A DNA stretch of 64,000 bases from Stomoxys calcitrans. Its lineage: Eukaryota > Arthropoda > Insecta > Diptera > Muscidae. Below, piece after piece: positions 10,285 through 21,269 of the stretch (position 1 is its first letter; each line of letters opens with the position of its first letter). The notes under the pieces are model-generated. The model ran no database searches, was not told the origin of the DNA, and saw only the letters and a program-made list of their open reading frames with translations. Made by a program: the position numbers and the translations under genes. The stretch lies in the NCBI RefSeq assembly GCF_963082655.1, contig NC_081552.1:51736946-51800945 (forward strand). The letters are read 5' to 3'.

Positions 10285-13200
10285 CTATGCCGGCTTTAAA
10301 TCCTTTCCATGATAGGTACCTATAGGATTTCCTTCATGGTCAACTAATTCATAGTAGCAATTCCCTACTCGTCTGACAATCTTGCACTGTAGCCACCGTG
10401 GTGCCAATTTCGAATTAAAGTTGTCGGCCTTCCGGCTTTGGACAAAATTCCTTCTATACGCGATGTCCCCTTCCTTATACTCTATGGCTCTTGATCGCAA
10501 ATTATATATCCTTTGGCATGAGTTATACGCGGATTCCAAATTCTCTTTCACATTTTGTCGAATGATTTGCAGCTTATCCGAATGACATATATCCTCACCT
10601 TCGTTAAGTCCATCCAAACGTCTCAGGAGTTCATACGACCCACCGTGCGTAATCATTGGGTATCCAAATAGGACGTGGTATGGGGAGTAACCTATGGAAG
10701 TATGAACGAGGCTACGTAAGGCTATAGAAATGCTATCCAGATGGACATCCCATTCTCGTTGGTCCCGTTTCAGGTAAGATCGCACCGAAGCCAAGATCGA
10801 GCGATTGAGACGTTCGGATGCATTGGACTGTGGACTATATGGTGCAGTAAAAACGTGTCGAATACCGTACCTTCCCATGAGTTCCTTAAATTGTACCGAC
10901 CGAAACTGGCTCCCATTATCTGTCACAATGTACTCCGGGACTCCATAATAAGTAAAAAGGAAAGACTGAAGAAAATCGGAAACGTCACTGGCTGTAAAAC
11001 GCTTCACAGCTTTTAATATAGGAAATTTCGAAAAGTGGTCAAGTAATACAAGTATCCCAATATGTCCCATTTTCGATCTAGGATATGGCCCAAGGAAATC
11101 CATATACACTCGCTGGAATGGCCTCTCACTAACTACACGATCACCCATAAGGGGTCTCAAGACAACGTTCGGAGCCTTGGATTGTTTGCACTCCACACAC
11201 TTATTTATAAAATTCCTAACTTCCACTGTCATTTTAGGCCAAAACAGGTTCCTCCGTATCTTCTCCAGGGTCTTACCTATGCCGCAATGGGCAGAATTAG
11301 GCGAGGAGTGACATCTGCGTATAACACCTGCTGTTAATTCCCCCGGCACCCACAATTTCCAGTTCGAAGCTTCGCTAAAAGGATTGCCATCCGAGAAATT
11401 CGTGCGCTTATATATAAAATTATCGATGATCTTCAGATCCGGAAGATTACACTGCTCCTTTAGAATCGAACTACGCAAATCTGTGTATTTGGGCCCACTA
11501 AACGCCGGGGACTGTAAATCAATATCAGGTCCAGTGTCCTCAAGAGAAAATGATTCCAGCGACAGGCGGGAAAGAGCATCCGGTACAGTCTGAAGACTAC
11601 CTCTTCGATGCTCAATCTTGAAATCGAAGCCTTGCAGCTTCAGCGACCACCGCACCAAGCGACCATTCAAGTCGGTCTGCCGCATCAGCCACTGTAGACT
11701 GGCGTGGTCTGTGACTACCTTGAATCTATGGCCTTCCACGTATTCTCTGAACTTCTCGATCGATTTTAAAGCCGCCAAGCACTCCAGTTCAGTAATTGAA
11801 TAATTCCTCTGGGACTTATTCAGTTTATAGGAAAAGAATGATATAGGTCTTTCAACCCCCTCTTCGTCCTCCTGGGCCAAAACACCTCCAATTCCAACCT
11901 TCGAGGCGTCACATTGAATCACGAAGGGTTTGTCGAAGTCCGGTGTAATGAGAACGGGAGCACTTGTCAAACGGGTTTTAAGGGTCTCGAATGCCTCGTC
12001 CGCCTCTTTCGTCCAAGCAAATCGGGTCGTCTTCTTCGTCAAATCGGAAATGGGTGCGGTCAGAGCAGAAAAGCCATCAATAAATCGTCTGTACCAACTG
12101 GCCAGACCCAGAAATTGCCTCACCTCCCGAACAGACTTTGGTGGTAATAGATCTCTTATCGCCGAAATTTTGTCGGGATCGGTCTTTATCACCCCATTTC
12201 CGATGACATACCCAAGGTACTTCACTTGCCTCAAACACCACCTACACTTATCAATATTCAGTGTGAGACCAGCCTTCCTTAGACACTGTGAGACCTCTAT
12301 AAGCAATTCAAGGTGATCCGCAAACGATTGTGATACGAGCAAAAGGTCGTCCAAATAAATAAATACCTGATGTCTCAGATTGGCCGGAATAACAACATCC
12401 ATTAGGCGACTCATGGTTTGGGGGGCATTCGTCAATCCGAAAGGCATCACACAAAACCTATACAAAGGCCTATTGGGTACGGTGAAAGCCGTCATGTCCC
12501 TTGAATCTCGAGCCAGCCCAATCTGCCAAAATGCATGTTTTAGATCCAAGGAGGTTATATATTCCGCCTTAGGCAATCGGGACAGTATATTACTTATCTT
12601 AGGTTGAGGATATGCATCCTTTACTGTCACCGCATTGAGCCTCCTTGAATCTAAACATAGCCTTGACTTGCCATTCCTCCTGACGAGAGTGACTGGGCTG
12701 CTCCAAGGACAGTTCGGCGGCGCGACCTCGATGACCCCCAAACGTAGCATCTCATCTACTTCCGCATGTATCAAACGCTCTATGGCGGGAGATACAGAAA
12801 AGTACCTCTGCTTTACGGGTCTCGCGCCAGTCTCGACCTCAATGGTATGCTCCAGCAACGATGTTCTACCCAAGCCCTCTCGCTTGAAGGACGGAAATAA
12901 TTCAATTACGGTGTTGAGCCTCGTCTGCATATCAGCTGTGAGCGCATGTCCATCCGGCACAGCCGTCCGAGATACTTCGTTAACCTCTAGGCCAACCAAG
13001 TTCAAAAGGGCGAATGATTTCACAAAGTCTATTCCTAAATACAATTCGTACTTCAAATCCGGAACAATATAGACCCTAAAACCCTTTTTCTCGCCACGAA
13101 ATCCAATATCGCAGTCCACATAACCGGCGATATTACACTGAGAGCCTCCTGCGGTCGAAATTGTCTCACGCAATCGCCTATACGGTACATCTCTTTCTAA

Positions 13201-13485
13201 GAATGATCTAGCTGCGGTTCCTCCAATGCAAGTGACAGATGCACCCGTATCAACCAGTCCCAAAAGATCCATTCCTAATACGTTCAACCTCACGTACGGT
13301 CTTAAATCCTCCTTAGTATCCGTGAAGGCGTTCATGGAATTTTTAAGAAATTTTCGGTTCAATTTGACATCTTTCCAAAATCTTCGAAGCCTTTCTGTGT
13401 TCCGTTTCGAAGTTCCATTTCGAGTAGGCAAGAAAGCAATCGATTCACAAAATATTCGGCTCCTAATGGCCTGATATCGTCTCAA
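10285..13485 (-). CDS. pol: Pol polyprotein (protease, reverse transcriptase, RNase H, integrase)
   Basis: Copies the element's RNA to DNA and inserts it in the genome. Counting from the codon at 13485: aspartic protease LVDTGAS at 77-83; reverse transcriptase with SLDLKHAF at 312-319, FGLTNAP at 349-355 and catalytic YLDD at 377-380; RNase H with CDAS at 525-528, E566 or E568, and TDH at 592-594. The integrase has an HHCC zinc finger (H726, H733, C763, C766) and a DD35E core (D796, D856, E891). The order PR-RT-RH-IN is that of Ty3/gypsy elements. The frame has no ATG at its start. It is open upstream to the gag stop at 13587-13589 in the -1 frame, so it is expected to be made as a Gag-Pol fusion. 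No stop or deletion is seen, and no env follows. It ends 52 bp before the 3' LTR. Confidence 0.95.
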   Translation of the reverse strand: MRRYQAIRSRIFCESIAFLPTRNGTSKRNTERLRRFWKDVKLNRKFLKNSMNAFTDTKEDLRPYVRLNVLGMDLLGLVDTGASVTCIGGTAARSFLERDVPYRRLRETISTAGGSQCNIAGYVDCDIGFRGEKKGFRVYIVPDLKYELYLGIDFVKSFALLNLVGLEVNEVSRTAVPDGHALTADMQTRLNTVIELFPSFKREGLGRTSLLEHTIEVETGARPVKQRYFSVSPAIERLIHAEVDEMLRLGVIEVAPPNCPWSSPVTLVRRNGKSRLCLDSRRLNAVTVKDAYPQPKISNILSRLPKAEYITSLDLKHAFWQIGLARDSRDMTAFTVPNRPLYRFCVMPFGLTNAPQTMSRLMDVVIPANLRHQVFIYLDDLLLVSQSFADHLELLIEVSQCLRKAGLTLNIDKCRWCLRQVKYLGYVIGNGVIKTDPDKISAIRDLLPPKSVREVRQFLGLASWYRRFIDGFSALTAPISDLTKKTTRFAWTKEADEAFETLKTRLTSAPVLITPDFDKPFVIQCDASKVGIGGVLAQEDEEGVERPISFFSYKLNKSQRNYSITELECLAALKSIEKFREYVEGHRFKVVTDHASLQWLMRQTDLNGRLVRWSLKLQGFDFKIEHRRGSLQTVPDALSRLSLESFSLEDTGPDIDLQSPAFSGPKYTDLRSSILKEQCNLPDLKIIDNFIYKRTNFSDGNPFSEASNWKLWVPGELTAGVIRRCHSSPNSAHCGIGKTLEKIRRNLFWPKMTVEVRNFINKCVECKQSKAPNVVLRPLMGDRVVSERPFQRVYMDFLGPYPRSKMGHIGILVLLDHFSKFPILKAVKRFTASDVSDFLQSFLFTYYGVPEYIVTDNGSQFRSVQFKELMGRYGIRHVFTAPYSPQSNASERLNRSILASVRSYLKRDQREWDVHLDSISIALRSLVHTSIGYSPYHVLFGYPMITHGGSYELLRRLDGLNEGEDICHSDKLQIIRQNVKENLESAYNSCQRIYNLRSRAIEYKEGDIAYRRNFVQSRKADNFNSKLAPRWLQCKIVRRVGNCYYELVDHEGNPIGTYHGKDLKPA

Positions 13486-13586
13486 TCTCTCATGATAGGG
13501 TATAATTGGTGTAAGTCTAGGTTCATATCCGAAGCCGTGGCTTGGAGGTAATTGACATGTCTGGGTAGATACAGAATTATGTGATT

Positions 13587-13595
13587 CTATTTTTT
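13587..13595 (-). promoter_or_regulatory. Probable -1 frameshift site between gag and pol
   Basis: In the sense direction gag ends TCG-AAA-AAA-TAG (A6 at 13590-13595). Pol lies in the -1 frame and is open from exactly this point (ATA-GAA-TCA-CAT...). The A6 run lets a tRNA-Lys re-pair after slipping one base back. It is not a textbook X-XXY-YYZ heptamer. The frame relation is directly computed; the mechanism is inference. Confidence 0.6.
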
Positions 13596-15056
13596 CGAGC
13601 GGAATCCGCCCGCTCTCCCGTTTCCCTGAATCTTACAATTCGAGCAGTTCGGTTTCAAAACCTCCTCTGCTCCACAACCGTAGCAGAAGATGGATCTCTC
13701 TTCTAAGCAATCCGCGAAGGTATGGCCGGGTTTCCTGCAATTCCAGCAGACAACATTGGAACCCCGGTCCATTGCAGAAACATCCGCTGCAACATCCTCA
13801 ACCTCATCTAACTCTAATTCATTTACTCGCTTCATAGGAGTCCTATAAGTCTGCTTTTCAATCTCACTATTCAGCACTTCTCTCCTCAGTAACAAATGTC
13901 GAAGGTGGGCTACGGAAGTTACGTCAATGTAAAAGAGCTCCTTTCTCAATTGCGGCCTTAAATTCCTTTTGAGCATCTCCACCAAATCGTGTTCCAACAA
14001 TGGGTACCGGAGCCTATCGCAAAGTTTCAAAACGTCCGTATAATACTCGTCGAAATTCTCACCAGCCATCTGCTTTCGATCCCTTATCATCTCCCTTATA
14101 TCATTATCCGAAAGGTGATCTGAAAAATACGACCTCAATGCTCCACGCAACGGATCCCATCTTATTACTCCCACTGCACTGCGATACCTCCAGTACCATT
14201 CTTTTGCTCTTCCAATCAAAAGAATGTGGAAATGGTCACATAGAAGCTGAAAATCTCCTCCTAGATTGTCCCGTGTCAATGAAGTAATTACGTATAAAAA
14301 TTTTCCAACAGGAAAATTTGTCGAATTGCCATCAAATTTCACGGACCAACTATTTATCACATTGGCCACCTTACTACTATTTGTGAGAGATATCGAGGAA
14401 ATTGTGTCGTTATGTCCACCCCGACTCACGTCAGCAAAATTCAACTGTGGAATATCATAATTGGCCCCAGATGCCGTATTTCGGCCCAAAGGATGACCAC
14501 CAAGGAATGTCGGTCGGGTATTAAGTGGCGGAAAAACGTCCTGCGGAAAATCTGGTTCGAAAACCCTACTGACATTCAGTTCATCTAATTTTCGTGACAA
14601 CCTCTCTATAGTCTGATAAATTTTGGTAATCTCATTTCCGACATTATCGTCGGCACCTAAATCATCACGCGGAACAGTATCTGAGTTCGGTAACGTATGG
14701 TTATTCACCCCGGAAGGATTCTGCGTTTCACCACTACCTGGTAGTGAAAGATTCCTGTTGCCATCAAGTCCAGCCAACCTTCTAGCAGACCTAGTTTGAA
14801 TCGTATTTGCCTTCGAGGATGTCGTCTTCTTCTTTGCCCCCGTACCTTGAGGAGGTGGAACTGACGACAGTCTAAACTGCGTCAGACCAGTCATATCAAC
14901 CGAAGCCTGACAAGTTGGACAAAATGGATTATTCTCGGTGAAGTTCTGTAGGCATACGTAATGAAATGTATGGGAGCATTTAGTAGACACAAGAACTTGC
15001 AGATTATCAAATAAATTGGAACAAATACTACACTGTAAATTCATCGGGGTTGCCAT
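13587..15056 (-). CDS. gag: Gag polyprotein with an N-terminal RING-H2 finger
   Basis: A 489-aa structural protein expected to package element RNA in cytoplasmic particles. The C-terminal nucleocapsid has a CCHC knuckle (C437-x2-C-x4-H-x4-C450) and a second cysteine cluster (C458, C461, C471, C474). Unusually, the N-terminus is a full RING-H2 pattern: C9-x2-C12-x14-C27-x-H29-x2-H32-x2-C35-x10-C46-x2-C49. That fold is typical of ubiquitin ligases. The middle region, with 'EWYWRYR' and 'MIRDRKQMAGENFDEYY', matches retrotransposon capsid style. The start is the first ATG after a ~480-base leader. The stop TAG (13587-13589) follows an A6 run where -1 slippage to pol would occur. Identification as Gag is firm; a ligase activity for the RING is inference. 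Confidence 0.93.
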   Translation of the reverse strand: MATPMNLQCSICSNLFDNLQVLVSTKCSHTFHYVCLQNFTENNPFCPTCQASVDMTGLTQFRLSSVPPPQGTGAKKKTTSSKANTIQTRSARRLAGLDGNRNLSLPGSGETQNPSGVNNHTLPNSDTVPRDDLGADDNVGNEITKIYQTIERLSRKLDELNVSRVFEPDFPQDVFPPLNTRPTFLGGHPLGRNTASGANYDIPQLNFADVSRGGHNDTISSISLTNSSKVANVINSWSVKFDGNSTNFPVGKFLYVITSLTRDNLGGDFQLLCDHFHILLIGRAKEWYWRYRSAVGVIRWDPLRGALRSYFSDHLSDNDIREMIRDRKQMAGENFDEYYTDVLKLCDRLRYPLLEHDLVEMLKRNLRPQLRKELFYIDVTSVAHLRHLLLRREVLNSEIEKQTYRTPMKRVNELELDEVEDVAADVSAMDRGSNVVCWNCRKPGHTFADCLEERSIFCYGCGAEEVLKPNCSNCKIQGNGRAGGFRSKK

Positions 15057-15537
15057 CTTTAAATTTCAAGTCAAATTTGAAATTTTACGTTTCTAATAAG
15101 TATTATGAAGTTATAGAAGCCAAGCCAAAGCAGTGAATAAAATTTATTGTAAGGTGAAAAACTGTGAATAAATGGATGGAAAACATCGGAGATCCTATCA
15201 CGTGTGACGTTTAAGTATCGGATAACTGATCTATCAGAAGTGACAATAAAAGCTATATTCCAGAGTACCTAAAATCGTCCACAAAGGGTTAAAATTCCAC
15301 AACGTTTCCAAATTGGCTATGGTAATCTAAAGAAAGTTATTGAGTAGATGCATTAACGATCTCAAAAGAGTTCCACTTGTGGACTAGTGACAATGTATGT
15401 CTATCACATGACAACTAGTAATTCCTGCAAATTTCCTTAATATGATCCCGAATAACTGCACCTTGTAGATGTAGAAACCTGACTAATCCCATGTAACAAG
15501 ATAGAGTCGAATGGTTACGGACGATTTGGATAGTCAG

Positions 15538-15555
15538 GCCCCACGTTGGGCGCCA
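15538..15555 (-). other. Primer binding site, tRNA-Lys
   Basis: The plus strand reads GCCCCACGTTGGGCGCCA, the 3' end of tRNA-Lys(CUU) including CCA. The element's sense strand is therefore perfectly complementary over 18 bases. It sits two bases inside the 5' LTR (15558-17665), where reverse transcription starts. Gypsy and related elements also use tRNA-Lys. Confidence 0.93.
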
Positions 15556-15557
15556 TC

Positions 15558-17370
15558 TGTAATGGTCTCTTTTCGTTATCACGTAACAGTGGTATGAAAA
15601 GGATTTCGTTCGGACTTCAGAGAGGACTGCACGTTCTTAGAAAAGGCTAGGACTCGCCGGATGGGGTGGGGTTCTTGTGCTCTCTTAAATCCTCCATCGA
15701 CCAAAACAAGAAATCGAACGTGCAAAGCTATAGTATGTACTAATTAAATATCGGAAGGACGTTAATCGGACTATGACTGACTCTAATATTAAAAAAATTA
15801 AGTCATTTCACCTTACATATGTGGGTCTATTGCTCTTAAAGACCCCTTGCCCACGCCGACCTATGTTCTCATAAAGTCCCTTCTCATTTTATGGAGAACC
15901 CCTGAATGGACACCGATTTTTGGCTTGGCCCCCTTTTAACTTCTTAAACAAAAATTAGCCCATATTTAATTATTCAATTCTTATTCTAGAAAACAAAGGT
16001 ATTCTCTTAAACGTATTATATAGGTAATGACCTTGGTAATTAAGTAAATCTAAATATCAAAAAAAAAAAAAACAATAGAATAATGATAGAATGATAGAAA
16101 CAACTTACATGTCTAACCCCGAACATCCATTATGCTGAGGCCTCTGCATGCGGTGAAAACGTTCGCTGGGAATAACTTTATAATAAAACTAATGATATGT
16201 ACTTATAATTACAAACTCGCCAAAATGTATCAAAATGAACTATTATTTACATTGATATGAAAAGTAAATAACGAGTACGTACTTAAAAAAACAAAACAAA
16301 CTCGCTAAATAGAAGTATAAGAGTTTGCAATATTACTACTCAGTTACTCATTCAATCTGTGGTTACAACAACAACATTACTTAGTTACTTTTAATCTCTT
16401 TTCTCTGCTATGCTTTGAGACAAGTAGCCTAAGTTAGCGGGGAGGTGGAGGGAAGACGAGATCAACTCCCCATTAACCACAGCCACGGTAAGTCTGTCTC
16501 AGAGAGTTAAAATTTTGTGAGAAAGAGAACAATAGAATAACAAGGAATAGCAAAGAATAGATATTTGAGAATAAAAAAAAAGAATTATCAATGAAGCACG
16601 GGGTGATGAATGAAAATGGCAAATGCAAATAATGAATGAAAATGATGAATGAAAATGATGAATGAAATCAAAATCACTTAACAGCAACAAAATATCCACG
16701 TTATAAATGTAACCTTGCGAGTCCAGGAAGGGCGGTTAAATAAATTTAAAATCAAACAAAGGTATTTATAGCACTTGTCGTCCAAATCAAATTGTGCTGA
16801 TGGTATAAAAATTCCAATGCTTCCAAATGGTATGCCACTGCTCTAACCTCGCCGAGTGTAACTCCAAATGTCTGGACAGCAGAATTATGATCAATTCCCA
16901 TTCACTAAGCCTCCTTCTATATCAATCTTTGGTCATACATATCCAAATCACCAGGATCATACAATTGAATTGGCCACGTGGGGCCTTAAGTTATCGGTCG
17001 ACCCACGTGGACCCCTTTTAAAATCGTGGACACAAATCTTGAAGAAAATGATGGATTTAGCAAATTCACTTCAAATCTATGCAAAAACACTACCTTTATA
17101 GCACTTGCTAATTGTCACAATTCCACCTGACAGGAAATAATTAAAACCCGTGAACGAGCACTGGCAAGACGTTGTTCACTGTGTATTTACCCAAAGTATT
17201 TTAGGCCACTAATTTCGATCTTTACTTCACCGGCACTGAATGGGAATGAGCACTAAAACTGAAATAGCAGATGTCATAACCTATGCGCCAGTCGGTTCAA
17301 TTCATGTTGTCCCCTTGAAGCATGATACCGCTAGGTATGACAGAACAAAGAAGAGATGAGGAAAAAAAAA

Positions 17371-17412
<42 letters not shown>

Positions 17413-17665
17413 AGAGATTGAAATCTTGATTCCACCAACAATTCCCCTTACAGCAGAATGCAATCGAAACGGCTCCCCTCATCCTATAATAGGCGCTGCT
17501 GCCAATGAGCATACAAATCAATGCAAATAAATGATGTCAACTATTCTAATCTGAAAACCTCTAACCTAATCGTAAAGCTATATGAGGACACCACTGTAGA
17601 TAAAAAGAGCACTATCAAGGTGTTTAATGTTATAAATCCGTGACAGAAAATATATAGCCGTCACA
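15558..17665 (-). repeat. 5' LTR of the gypsy-type element
   Basis: A 2108-bp direct repeat of 8127-10232. In the sense direction it starts TGTGACGG (at 17665) and ends CCATTACA (at 15558), with TG...CA termini. It should carry the promoter that drives gag-pol leftward. The extra length over typical 0.3-0.6 kb gypsy LTRs is notable. Confidence 0.95.
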
Positions 17666-17850
17666 AATGCTGGAAACATTTGTGAGGTACTATGCCATTA
17701 AAACTTCTCTCCAAAGAGGTGTTGCACTGTGGCACACCGTTCGAACTCGGCTATAAAATCGGAATCGGACTGCATTCATTGATATGTGAGAACTTTGCCT
17801 CTGTTCCTTAGTGGAATGTTCATGGCCAAAATATGCAATTTGCAATATGG
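17666..17850 (+). mobile_element. tRNA-derived SINE, 3' half
   Basis: Begins with the second copy of the LTR element's target duplication (AATG, 17666-17669) and continues the SINE body broken at 8126. It contains 'ctcggctataaaa', 'gaatcggactgca' and 'ccttagtggaatgttcatgg', which recur at 46486-46672 and partly at 31651-31695. It ends in a short 'atgcaatttgcaa' tail. Confidence 0.8.
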
Positions 17851-18107
17851 GTGTTAGACCATAAATCGGAAGATTAGTCTATAGGTAATAAATAAAGCTT
17901 TTTTTGGGCTTCAGACACTTCATTGTCAAATCGGTCTACATAGCAGCTATATCCAAATATTTTCCGATTTGGCCCGCAGCAAAAAGACGTTTTTGTGCTA
18001 AATCCGAAATATATATACTTTTTAGGGTCGGAAATTGTTATTTCGATGTGTTGCAAACGGAATGACTAAATGAATATACCCCCTATCCTATGGTGGTTCG
18101 TTTGATA
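17851..18107 (-). repeat. Family B element, right portion with mini-me core
   Basis: Resumes the repeat interrupted at 8011 ('ttagaccataaatcgg'). It then shows a unit with 'cggtctacatagcagctata', a (TA)n-type block 'gaaatatatatac' with 'agggtcggaaatt', and the terminal 'gtgttgcaaacggaatgac' plus 'ataccccctatcctatggtgg'. The last is the end block of family B in minus orientation. Confidence 0.65.
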
Positions 18108-18570
18108 ACTGTGTGAAGTTGCAGCTTAATATCTTCATCTTTAAAGTCGTTATTACCTCTGACAGACGGACAGACATGCCCAGGTCATCTTTGCAACGAT
18201 AAAGAATATTTGCAGTGGCATAGATATGTCTACAATGTAGACTCTACATACCTTTTCATAAATAGCAGTTACGTAAACTGACAGTGACGTAGTTAGGAAA
18301 TATTTTAAGTATAATACTAGGTACCATGATGAACAATTTTAACAGCAATAGATATTTGGCAGAAAAAAATTTTACAACTAAAATTTCGTTTTGAAAAACG
18401 TGTATTTTGAGTGCGGTGTGTCGAATTTTATGTGCCGCTGTATACTTTGTAGGGTTGGAAATGAATACTTCGAAATTTAACAAAGGGAATGACAAATGTG
18501 TAAAAATATTCTTTTAATTTCCTAAAATAAAATATTTACCGCAAATTTATGATTTTTATGATGATAGCCA
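18108..18570. other. Intergenic sequence with weak repeat traces
   Basis: Holds a short GACA/GACGG run at 18161-18176 resembling the GTCY microsatellite of the repeat elements, otherwise nothing recognisable. No credible gene. Confidence 0.35.
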
Positions 18571-19715
18571 TTTCCGTCCGTTTATGATAGCCATGTCCGT
18601 CCGTCTGTCTGTCGACAGCACGCTAACTTCCGAAGGAGTAAGCCTAGCCGCTTGAAATTTTGCACAAATACTTCTTATTAGTGTAGGTCGGTTGGTATTC
18701 TAAATGAGCCATATCGGTCCATGTTTTAATATAGCTGCCATATAAACCGATCTTGGGTCTTGACGCGTTTTGTTATGATACCCAACAACTGTGCAATGTA
18801 TGCTTTAAATAGGTCCATAACCTGATATAGCTGCCATATAAACCGATCTTGGGTCTTGACTTCTTGAGCCTCTAGAGTGCGCAATTCTTATCCGATTAAA
18901 ATGAAATTTTGCACGATGTGTTTTGTTATGATGTCCAACAACTTTGTCAAGTGTGGTTCAAATCGGTCCATAACCTGATATTGCTGTCATATAAACCGAT
19001 CTTGGGTCTTGACTTCTTGAGCCTCTAGAGTACGCAACTCTTATCCGATTTGAATGAATTTTTGCACGAAGTATTTTGTTATGATATTCAACAACTGTGC
19101 CAAGTATGGTTCAAATCGTTGCATAACCTGATATAGCTGTCATATAAACAGATCTGGGGACTTGACTTCTTGAGGCTCTAGAGGGCGCAATTCCTATCCG
19201 ATTTGGCTGAAATTTTGCATGACGTATTTTATTCTTACTTTCAACAACTGTGTCAAATAAGGTTTAAATCGGTTTATAACCTGATATAGCTGCCATATAA
19301 ACCGATCTGGGATCTTGACTCCTTGAGCCTCTAGAGGTCGCAATTTTTATCCGATTTGCCTGAAATTGTGAATTGTACGACGGATCCTCTCATGATCATC
19401 AATATACGTGTTTATTAAGGTCTGAATCGGTCTATAGCCTGATACAGCTCCCATATAAATCGATCTCTCTATTTTACTTCTTGAGCCCCCAAAGGGCGCA
19501 ATTCTTATTCGAATTGGCTGACATTTCCACAGGTCTCCAACATATAATTTAATTGTGGTCCAAACCGGACCATATCTCTAATAGCAGAGCAAATATTTTC
19601 TTATATCCTTTTTTGCCTAAGAAGAGATGCCGGGAAAAGAACTCGACAAATGCGATCCATGGTGGAGGGTATATAAGATTCGGCCCGGCCGAACTTAGCA
19701 CGCTTTTAATTGTTT
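18571..19715 (+). mobile_element. Family A 153-bp-repeat element, 5' truncated
   Basis: Starts inside the GTCY microsatellite ('ccgtccgtctgtctgtc'), so the left hairpin and most of the core are missing. Four to five units of about 153 bp follow ('aaccgatcttgggtcttgac'). The complete right end has GGTGGAGGGTATA, the palindrome TTCGGCCCGGCCGAA and a T-rich terminus. No transposase frame. Confidence 0.8.
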
Positions 19716-21269
19716 TTAATAAAATCAATAAATAATAAAAATTTAATGCTACTGGGGTCTAAAACTGTGTTTTAAACTCTCTCTGACAACAATTTTCAGA
19801 GAAATTATATAAAAATTCTATATAGGATAGGAATTTTTTACATTATATGAGGAAAAAAATTTTTAAGTACTCCGTTTGATCAGTTTACACCAAAAAAAAA
19901 AATCGAATTCACAGCTTTTACCTAACTCGAGCTGGAATTTTTTTAAGCCAGATCTACTTTTGCACCTCTTAGAGACGTTGATGCGTTAAGTAACCTCTTT
20001 GACTACTATTCATTGACCAAGGCATAATTTTCGCTGTTTGTTTTGGAAAAGTTTTCTTTTATTTCTATATATCTGTCTCTCGAATTTGGTCTTAATACTA
20101 ATTTCGTTTTTTATGTAGATTATTTTTAATTCTTTTGGTCGTAGTTTCAATTTTATATATTTTATTTTTTGAAGATTTTCAAGCATTTTAAAATTCAATA
20201 AAATGTAATCATTTATTATTGGGTTTAATATTTATCATATTTTTATTTAAATTTAAAAAACGTACCATTAAAAATTTAGTTATGGTCCAATGTTACGTTC
20301 TCTCCTTTCATTATGAATTTCGAACATCTTGTTTCTCCTTTCATTATGAAATTCTACACCAAAAGCATATTAGTCGGCCACCTGTGTAATGACACCAACA
20401 CCATATTTTCTTATTCTCTTTCTTTTCGCAATATTAAGTCCGTCCATATGGCTAAATATCCGGTGTCGTGTGTCCTTTTCATACATCCGTTTTCATGCTT
20501 AAGTTTCAGATGGCCTTTTGCACAAGTCCTTCATGCACAAGTCCTTCCGTTTTTCATGGGTGGCCTTATTTTGCAAAGCATGAAAGTATCATATAACAAA
20601 TTAAAAAAAAAAAAATATATTACCAAGAAGGTATCAAGAAGGCAAATATACATCATAAGAAAAAAAATATTTAAAATAAAGCATGAACTTTTCTCTAGAA
20701 GTATTTTTGTCTAATTTTTTTCTTTAAAAATTTTTCCTTTTTTCCCAATATGCCCATAATATATTTTTGGCTTTAAATTTTTATTTTTGTCACAAAAGCA
20801 TCACTGCATTCAGTGTCTGCTCAGCCATAAGGCAGAGAGCCAAATGTAGGTCAGTATTACTTAAAGTTAAACCCAAGCAAATACTTTAAATCCCAAAGGA
20901 TATCAAAACCAAGAGCCACCAACCATCGTCTATCTATCCATCCATGCTCGCCAAAAATACTCCTACAAATTTCCTACAATAACAAATTACATACAGACAG
21001 CTATGAGAAACAAACATTTAAACACTCACTTATACATATCCAAAGAAAAGAGAGCATTACAAATAACAAACCAAGAGTTAGCATTAAGAAAATAAATATC
21101 CTTAGTTATATGATATGGTTAGGTGTATGAGTAAAAAAATACATGGATGCTTGTGTATTGCATAGCAGTGTGACCGATGATGATGATTATGATGGCACAG
21201 GATAACAAGCAATGCTATGAAAACAATAACAAGAGAGTACTGGAAAAATGAAAACAATAACAATCAGGG

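Larger units (their letters stand above)
8127..17665 (-). mobile_element. Complete Ty3/gypsy LTR retrotransposon with 2.1-kb LTRs
   Basis: A 9539-bp element on the minus strand. It is flanked by the 4-bp target duplication AATG (8123-8126 and 17666-17669). Each LTR begins TGTGACGG and ends CCATTACA in the sense direction. From its 5' end: LTR (15558-17665), tRNA-Lys primer site (15538-15555), gag (13587-15056), pol (10285-13589 by -1 frameshift), LTR (8127-10232). No env frame is present. The long LTRs, tRNA-Lys primer and 4-bp duplication recall the Ulysses/Osvaldo group of Drosophila elements; that placement is inference. Apart from two homopolymer lengths the LTRs read as identical and both frames are open, so the insertion is recent and may be active. 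Confidence 0.95.

Noticed and set aside
10382..13474. Several plus-strand frames of 60-145 aa opposite pol
   Set aside because: Antisense shadows of the pol coding sequence.
20806..20845. Initiator plus downstream promoter element for the comm-type gene
   Set aside because: A TCAGT motif is present, but no matching downstream element at the required spacing and no transcript evidence.
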